From Massilia norwichensis (GTDB lineage: Bacteria; Pseudomonadota; Gammaproteobacteria; Burkholderiales; Burkholderiaceae_D): 64,000 nt of DNA. Of the stretch, positions 59,569 through 64,000 are shown in pieces. Below the pieces are notes generated by a model, which searched no databases, was not told where the DNA came from, and was given only the letters and a program-made list of their open reading frames with translations. Where the stretch lies: NCBI RefSeq assembly GCF_024753245.1, contig NZ_JANUGX010000019.1:53125-117124 (forward strand), in the 5' to 3' direction. Every line of letters starts with the position of its first letter. The stretch's first letter is position 1. The position numbers and the translations under genes are program-made.

Positions 59569-62343
59569 ATGCCGCGTAAAGTCAACAAGGGAGCGCTCCG
59601 GATCGCTCTCGTCACTGGCGCCATCATCGCCAGCGCCGTCCTGGGCGGCTGCAACCGCAGCAAGCCAACCGAACAGCTCCTGGCAGATGCCAAGCAATAC
59701 CAGCAAAAGGGCGAAACCAAGGCGGCAATGATCGAGCTGAAGAATGCCGTCGCCAACAGCCCGGAGAACGGCGAAGCACGACTGGCGTTGGGTATTTTGC
59801 ACGCCGATACCGGTGATTTTGTGTCGGCAGAGAAAGAATTGCGCAAAGCACTGTCGCTCGGCATCGACAAGAGCCGTGCGCTGCCGGTGCTGGCGCGCTC
59901 GCTGGAACAGCAGGGCAAGCCCAAGGAAGTGCTGGACACTGCCACGCCCGAAGCCGCTGCCAACTCGGCCGAGCTGCTGACCCTGCGCGGCAATGCCTAT
60001 CTCGACATGAACGATGTCGAGAAGGCCAAGGAAGCCTATGAGCAGGCGGTCAAGCTGCAGCCGGACAATGGCACTGTGCTGATCGGCATGGCCCGCCTGG
60101 CGCTGTACCAGAAGGACACCACGGCAGCCGAGAACTACGCCGACCAGGCCGTCAAGAAAGATCCGAAAAACGCCGATGCCTGGATGTTCAAGGGCGCCCT
60201 GGCACGCGGCGAAGGCAAGATGCCGGAAGCGCTGGCCGCCTTCACCCAGGCCTCGGTCATCAAGGCCGACCACCGCACCGCGCGCATCGAAAAAGCGCTG
60301 GTCGAGATCAACCTGAAAAAGTTCGACGATGCCAAGGCCGACCTCGACGCGGCGCGCAAGCTCACGCCGGGCAGCCTGCAGCTGGCCTACACCCAGGCCC
60401 TGCTCGACTTCACCAAGGGCCAGCACAAGGCGGCACTGGAGTCCGTGCAAAAAGTGCTCAAGAGCGCACCCGAGCACATGCCGAGCATTCTGCTGGCCGG
60501 CGCGATCGAGTTGAACCTCGGTTCCTACCAGCAGGCGGAACAGCATCTGCAGCATTACCTGAATACCAATCCGGACAACACCTATGCGCGCAAGCTGCTG
60601 GCCCAGGCCCAGCTGCAGACCGCGCCCTCCGAGGCGCTGGCCACCCTGGCGCCGGCCCTGAAGAATACCTCCGACGACCCGCACCTGCTGGCGCTGGCCG
60701 GCGAAAGCTATCTGCGTACCCAGGACTTCGGCAACGCCACCAACTATCTCGAAAAAGCGACGGCGCTGGCGCCGAAGGTCGCGGCCCTGCACACCTCGCT
60801 CGGCATGTCCAAGCTCAAGCAAGGCGACCAGGCCAAGGCCCTGAGCGAACTCGAACTCGGCGCATCGCTCGACACCAGTTCGCCAAAGGGCGGCATGGCG
60901 CTGGTGCAAGCCGAAATGTCGATGAAGAACTACGACAAGGCGCTGACCGCGGCCCAGAACCTGGTCAAGCAGCAGCCCGACAATGCGCAGGTGCATGCCC
61001 TGCTCGGCTCGGTCTATGTCGCCAAGCAGGACACGGCCAATGCCCGCGCCGCTTTTGACAAAGCGCTCGCAATCGACTCGACCTTCTTCCCGGCCGCGGC
61101 CAACCTGGCCCAGCTCGACCTGAACGCCAAGAAGCCGGCCGACGCGGAAAGCCGCTTTACCGCCATCCTCAAAAAGGATCCGAAGAACATCAATGCGATG
61201 ACGGCCCTGGCCGAACTGGCGAACCTGCAGGGCCAGCGCGACAAGGCCACGACCTGGCTCGAGAAGGCCAGCAGCGAGAACCCAAGTGCCGTTGCCCCGG
61301 GCATCCGCCTGGCCAACCATTATCTGCAGACCAAGCAGACGCCGAAGGCGCTGACCCTGGCACGCAAGCTGCAGACCGAGAACCCGACCGATCCCAATCT
61401 GCTGAACCTGCTGGGCACGGTGCAACTGGCCAGCAACGACGCCACGGCAGCGATCGAGACCTATAGCAAGCTGGTCAATGTGCAGCCGAAATCGCCCCAG
61501 CCCAAGTATCGCCTGGCCGGCGCGTATGCGACCGCCAAGCGCGAAGACCAGGCCGCTTCCGAGCTGAAGAAGGCCATCGCCCTGCAGCCAGACTTCCTGC
61601 CGGCCCAGCTGGCACTGGCCGAACTGGCGATGCGCAAGAAGCAGCCGGACGAGGCGTTGGCGATCGCGCGCACGCTGCAGAAGCAGGAGCGCAATGCCTC
61701 CGCCGGCCTGATGCTCGAAGCCGATCTGCTGCTGCTGCAGAAGAAGATCGACCAGGCCGTGCCCCTGTACCAGAAGGCCCAGGCAGCCCATCCGACCACT
61801 CAGGTGGCGCTGACCATTCACCGCCTGCAGAAGATGAACGGCAAGGGCCAAAAAGCCGACCAGGAACTGGCGCAGTGGCTCAAGGACCATCCAAACGACG
61901 TGCAAGCGCTGATGTATTCAGCCGAGCAGAACCTGGCCAGCCAGCAGTACCAGCCTGCCGCCGCCCAACTCGAGTACGTCCTGAAGCTGACGCCGAACAA
62001 TGCGCTGGCGCTCAATAACCTGGCCTGGACTTACCAGCAGCTGAACAATCCGAAGGCGCTGGAAACGGCCGAGAAGGCGTACAGCATTGCGGGCAACAAC
62101 CCGGCCGTGCAGGACACCTTGGGCAGCATCCTGATCGACAAGGGCGACAGCAAGCGTGCCGTCGAGCTGCTGCAGAAGGCGGTCGCCAGCCTGCCGGAAA
62201 ACGGCGATATGCAATTGCACCTGGCCCAGGCCCAGGCCAAGAGCGGCGACAAGGCGAATGCCCGCAAGACCCTGGAAAAGCTGTCTGCGGCCAATAAAGG
62301 CGAGGCTTCGGCCAAAGCGAAGGCACTTTTAGCGCAAATGTGA
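59569..62343 (+). CDS. prsT: PrsT-like TPR lipoprotein (PEP-CTERM/exosortase system)
   Basis: A 924-aa protein with a lipoprotein signal ending at Cys28 (ASAVLGGC) and tetratricopeptide repeats over almost all the rest, about 20 units with the pattern AxxxLxxA...NPxxxxA (for example AALGILHADTGDFVSAEKEL-type units from residue 40 on). Length, lipobox and all-TPR architecture match PrsT, the TPR protein of the PEP-CTERM/XrtA export system. It would face the periplasm. GAGGAAACC precedes the ATG at 59569; a longer frame from 59506 has no such site. No exosortase gene is present in the window. Confidence 0.85.
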   Translation: MPRKVNKGALRIALVTGAIIASAVLGGCNRSKPTEQLLADAKQYQQKGETKAAMIELKNAVANSPENGEARLALGILHADTGDFVSAEKELRKALSLGIDKSRALPVLARSLEQQGKPKEVLDTATPEAAANSAELLTLRGNAYLDMNDVEKAKEAYEQAVKLQPDNGTVLIGMARLALYQKDTTAAENYADQAVKKDPKNADAWMFKGALARGEGKMPEALAAFTQASVIKADHRTARIEKALVEINLKKFDDAKADLDAARKLTPGSLQLAYTQALLDFTKGQHKAALESVQKVLKSAPEHMPSILLAGAIELNLGSYQQAEQHLQHYLNTNPDNTYARKLLAQAQLQTAPSEALATLAPALKNTSDDPHLLALAGESYLRTQDFGNATNYLEKATALAPKVAALHTSLGMSKLKQGDQAKALSELELGASLDTSSPKGGMALVQAEMSMKNYDKALTAAQNLVKQQPDNAQVHALLGSVYVAKQDTANARAAFDKALAIDSTFFPAAANLAQLDLNAKKPADAESRFTAILKKDPKNINAMTALAELANLQGQRDKATTWLEKASSENPSAVAPGIRLANHYLQTKQTPKALTLARKLQTENPTDPNLLNLLGTVQLASNDATAAIETYSKLVNVQPKSPQPKYRLAGAYATAKREDQAASELKKAIALQPDFLPAQLALAELAMRKKQPDEALAIARTLQKQERNASAGLMLEADLLLLQKKIDQAVPLYQKAQAAHPTTQVALTIHRLQKMNGKGQKADQELAQWLKDHPNDVQALMYSAEQNLASQQYQPAAAQLEYVLKLTPNNALALNNLAWTYQQLNNPKALETAEKAYSIAGNNPAVQDTLGSILIDKGDSKRAVELLQKAVASLPENGDMQLHLAQAQAKSGDKANARKTLEKLSAANKGEASAKAKALLAQM

Positions 62344-62349
62344 TATTTG

Positions 62350-62371
62350 ACCGGCGGCGCAAGCCGCCGGT
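62350..62371 (+). terminator. GC hairpin after prsT
   Basis: A perfect 9-bp stem ACCGGCGGC/GCCGCCGGT with the tetraloop GCAA starts 6 bases after the stop codon of prsT. No T-run follows, so it may be a stabilising stem or a weak terminator. Confidence 0.6.
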
Positions 62372-62512
62372 GTCACAAACGGTGACTTTTCCATCACATT
62401 TGTTATCAATTATTCATTTCTTTGTAGAATCTTTACTGCCCCGGTGTTACGATTGTTAAAGAACCCGCGCGTATGCGCAAGATAATCATCGACGTCCTGC
62501 GGAGATCGAAGA

Positions 62513-63277
62513 ATGAACAGTTTAACAACTGGCGAGGAATTGAAGAAAGTGTCCTCTGAACCTCAGGACGCACGTTACGATACGCCTCCTGAAGGGGCTG
62601 CCGAGCTCGACTGTGATACGATCACAGACGTGACTATTAACGAAAAATCATTCGGTATCCGAACCGCGGACACGGATGGGAGACGCAGCTCTGCGAATCT
62701 TCTCATCAACAAGATGTATGCGTGGCGCGGCTATTCGGGCACGCATCGTCTGGACGATGACCCGAACCGGATTACCCTTTCGGCATCCGACCACGGCGAA
62801 GTGGTCGGCACGGTCACGCTCGGCATCGACTCGCCGGTTGGCCTGCTGGCCGACGAAGTGTTCAAGGACGAAATCGACCGTTTCCGCGAACGCGGCGCCA
62901 AGGTCTGTGAGATCACCAAGCTCGCCTTCGATCCGAAAGTGCGCTCGAAGGCCGCACTGGCCTCGCTGTTCCACGTGATGTTCATCTACGGCCGCCGGCT
63001 GCACAAGTGCACCGACGTGTTCATCGAAGTCAATCCGCGCCATCGCCGCTTCTACGAGACGATGCTCGGTTTTAAGCGCATGGGTGAACTGCGCATCAAC
63101 CCGCGCGTGAACGCACCGGGCTGGCTGCTGTGGAACAGCCTGGATTACGTCCAGGAGCAGATCGAGCGTTACGGCGGCACCAGCGATGCCATCGAAAACG
63201 AGCGCTCCCTGTTCCCCTACTTCTTCTCCCAAAAGGAAGAAGAAGGTATCGCGCGCCGCCTCACCAACCTCGGCTGA
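62513..63277 (+). CDS. N-acyl amino acid synthase FeeM-type acyltransferase
   Basis: A 254-aa protein with an N-terminal acidic leader (about 1-50) and a GNAT-like acyltransferase domain of the FeeM type: RTADTDGRRSSANLLINKMY, VVGTVTLGIDSPVGLLADEVF, KVCEITKLAFDP, SLFHVMFIYGRRLHKCTDVF and RFYETMLGFKRMGEL. FeeM relatives transfer fatty acyl groups from acyl carrier protein to an amino acid; the fold is also that of LuxI-type synthases. Such genes are common beside PEP-CTERM loci. GGAGATCGAAG precedes the ATG. The donor and acceptor are unknown here. Confidence 0.82.
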   Translation: MNSLTTGEELKKVSSEPQDARYDTPPEGAAELDCDTITDVTINEKSFGIRTADTDGRRSSANLLINKMYAWRGYSGTHRLDDDPNRITLSASDHGEVVGTVTLGIDSPVGLLADEVFKDEIDRFRERGAKVCEITKLAFDPKVRSKAALASLFHVMFIYGRRLHKCTDVFIEVNPRHRRFYETMLGFKRMGELRINPRVNAPGWLLWNSLDYVQEQIERYGGTSDAIENERSLFPYFFSQKEEEGIARRLTNLG

Positions 63278-63286
63278 GCCTGGCGC

Positions 63287-63958
63287 TCAGGCTTTCACCT
63301 GGGCCGGCAGCTTGCCGGCCTTTTCATTTCGCGCCAGGATCGGCACGATCAACCGGCGCATGAACAGGCCGATGCCGCCCCACATCGTGATGAACCACAG
63401 CGGCACGCCGCCCGGCGGATTGCCCGGATAGCCCCATTGGCCGCTGTGCACGCCCGTGTACTCGATCAGCGCCCCCAGCAGCACCATATAGCCGGCATAG
63501 GCCAGGTCCAGCGGCTCGTGGAACAGCACCAGTCCGACCAGCAGCAGCACGCCGGTCACCATCAGCAGCGTATTGCCGTCGTGGATGGTTGCGAACGCGG
63601 CCGAGTAGGCCAGCGCCAGCGCCCACACCACGGCGCGCCGGCCGCCGGGTGCCGGGCCGTTCAGCAGGCGCCGCGTGTGCAGCAGATAGAAGCCCCACAT
63701 GAACAATTCCCAGACCGGCTGCAGCAGCAGGTCCGGCTGCGCGAACTTGAAGATGCCCTGTTTCAGGGACGCCGCGTTCATCGCCGTGAAGAACACGCAG
63801 ACGCAAACGTAGAAGATGGTCTCGACCTTGCTGAGCCGGCCGAAGGTCAGGGCCCACAGCACGAGCAGCGCGGCCAGTTTGCCGAGATTGGTCGGCACGA
63901 AAGCCAGGATCAGCATCACGGCCGGGACCTGGAGAAGAAGGCGGGTTCGCATATTCAT
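63287..63958 (-). CDS. Polytopic inner-membrane protein, unknown function
   Basis: About 223 aa with six or seven membrane helices (AVMLILAFVPTNLGKLAALLV; FMWGFYLLHTRRLL; LLMVTGVLLLVGLVLF; YMVLLGALIEYTGVHSGQW). The motifs VWELFMWG and IEYTGV...GYPGNPPGGVPLW are conserved-looking but I do not recognise the family with certainty. The start is uncertain: ATGs lie at 63958 and 63952, and a TTG at 63994, none with a clear ribosome binding site. It converges on the FeeM-like gene with 9 bases between the ends. Confidence 0.75.
   Translation of the reverse strand: MNMRTRLLLQVPAVMLILAFVPTNLGKLAALLVLWALTFGRLSKVETIFYVCVCVFFTAMNAASLKQGIFKFAQPDLLLQPVWELFMWGFYLLHTRRLLNGPAPGGRRAVVWALALAYSAAFATIHDGNTLLMVTGVLLLVGLVLFHEPLDLAYAGYMVLLGALIEYTGVHSGQWGYPGNPPGGVPLWFITMWGGIGLFMRRLIVPILARNEKAGKLPAQVKA
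63302..63325 (+). terminator. Terminator of the FeeM-like gene inside the end of the opposing gene
   Basis: GGCCGGC (63302-63308) / GCCGGCC (63314-63320) with the loop AGCTT is followed by TTTTC on the plus strand. It lies 25 bases beyond the FeeM-like stop and overlaps the last codons of the convergent membrane-protein gene. Confidence 0.75.
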
Positions 63959-64000
63959 TTGGCAAGTAAACAACAAGGACGCTGATGTTGTCAATCAGCA

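Noticed and set aside
1..64000. CRISPR arrays, tRNA or rRNA genes
   Set aside because: No regularly spaced direct repeats and no tRNA- or rRNA-like sequence were noticed on either strand.

Overview
The window looks like part of a high-GC betaproteobacterial chromosome, most likely an Oxalobacteraceae member close to Massilia/Telluria. This is inferred from a complete-looking Tad pilus export block with its own AAA ATPase, a fused indolepyruvate ferredoxin oxidoreductase, a fused IcmF-type acyl-CoA mutase, a PrsT-like TPR lipoprotein of the PEP-CTERM/exosortase world and a FeeM-like acyltransferase. No rRNA, tRNA or CRISPR array was seen.

Region 1 (1 to about 26,571) is a foreign, visibly more AT-rich genomic island. 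It ends inside rtcB: the RtcB reading frame keeps its N-terminal part and then runs into unrelated sequence. Most of the island is one long leftward operon. Read 5' to 3' it encodes a large GTPase (possibly part of the unit), a small ribbon-helix-helix protein, a 1777-aa helicase with zinc-cysteine/DUF1998 modules and a nuclease-like C-terminus, a DrmD-like SNF2 helicase, a 1640-aa adenine DNA methyltransferase, an SMC/Rad50-like ATPase, a DUF262 (GmrSD-like) protein with an HNH-like end, an HNH endonuclease and a HEPN-type (TIGR02391) protein. The two helicases and the methyltransferase resemble a rearranged class 1 DISARM core. The other genes look like a second restriction and abortive-infection layer. 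This composite is the best candidate for an undescribed antiphage system. The rest of the island (about 22.0-26.5 kb) holds short, poorly known genes: an M41-like metallopeptidase, a divergent XRE-regulator pair with a palindromic operator, a HAD phosphatase of RNA-repair type and several unknowns.

Region 2 (26.5-29.2 kb) is the damaged RNA-repair locus. The rtcB remnant and a small upstream gene lie behind a sigma-54 promoter, and rtcR is divergent and intact. Region 3 (29.2-41.9 kb) has a DUF2807 protein, a BON lipoprotein and a leftward Tad/Flp pilus locus: two Flp pilins, prepilin peptidase, AAA ATPase, CpaB, secretin CpaC, a small lipoprotein, TadZ/CpaE, CpaF/TadA, TadB, TadC and a TPR/LytR_C lipoprotein. 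A strong terminator separates the two pilins.

Region 4 (41.9-48.5 kb) pairs a GGDEF cyclase tail to tail with an HD-GYP phosphodiesterase. A LysR regulator and the cytochrome bd operon cydP-cydA-cydB-cydX follow, the latter behind a perfect FNR-type site. Region 5 (48.6-55.8 kb) carries two very large metabolic genes, the fused indolepyruvate ferredoxin oxidoreductase and icmF, separated by two short hairpin repeats. Region 6 (56-64 kb) is a translationally coupled trio (polysaccharide deacetylase-like, low-molecular-weight tyrosine phosphatase-like, ATP-grasp), a small unknown gene, prsT, a FeeM-like N-acyl amino acid synthase and a convergent membrane protein.
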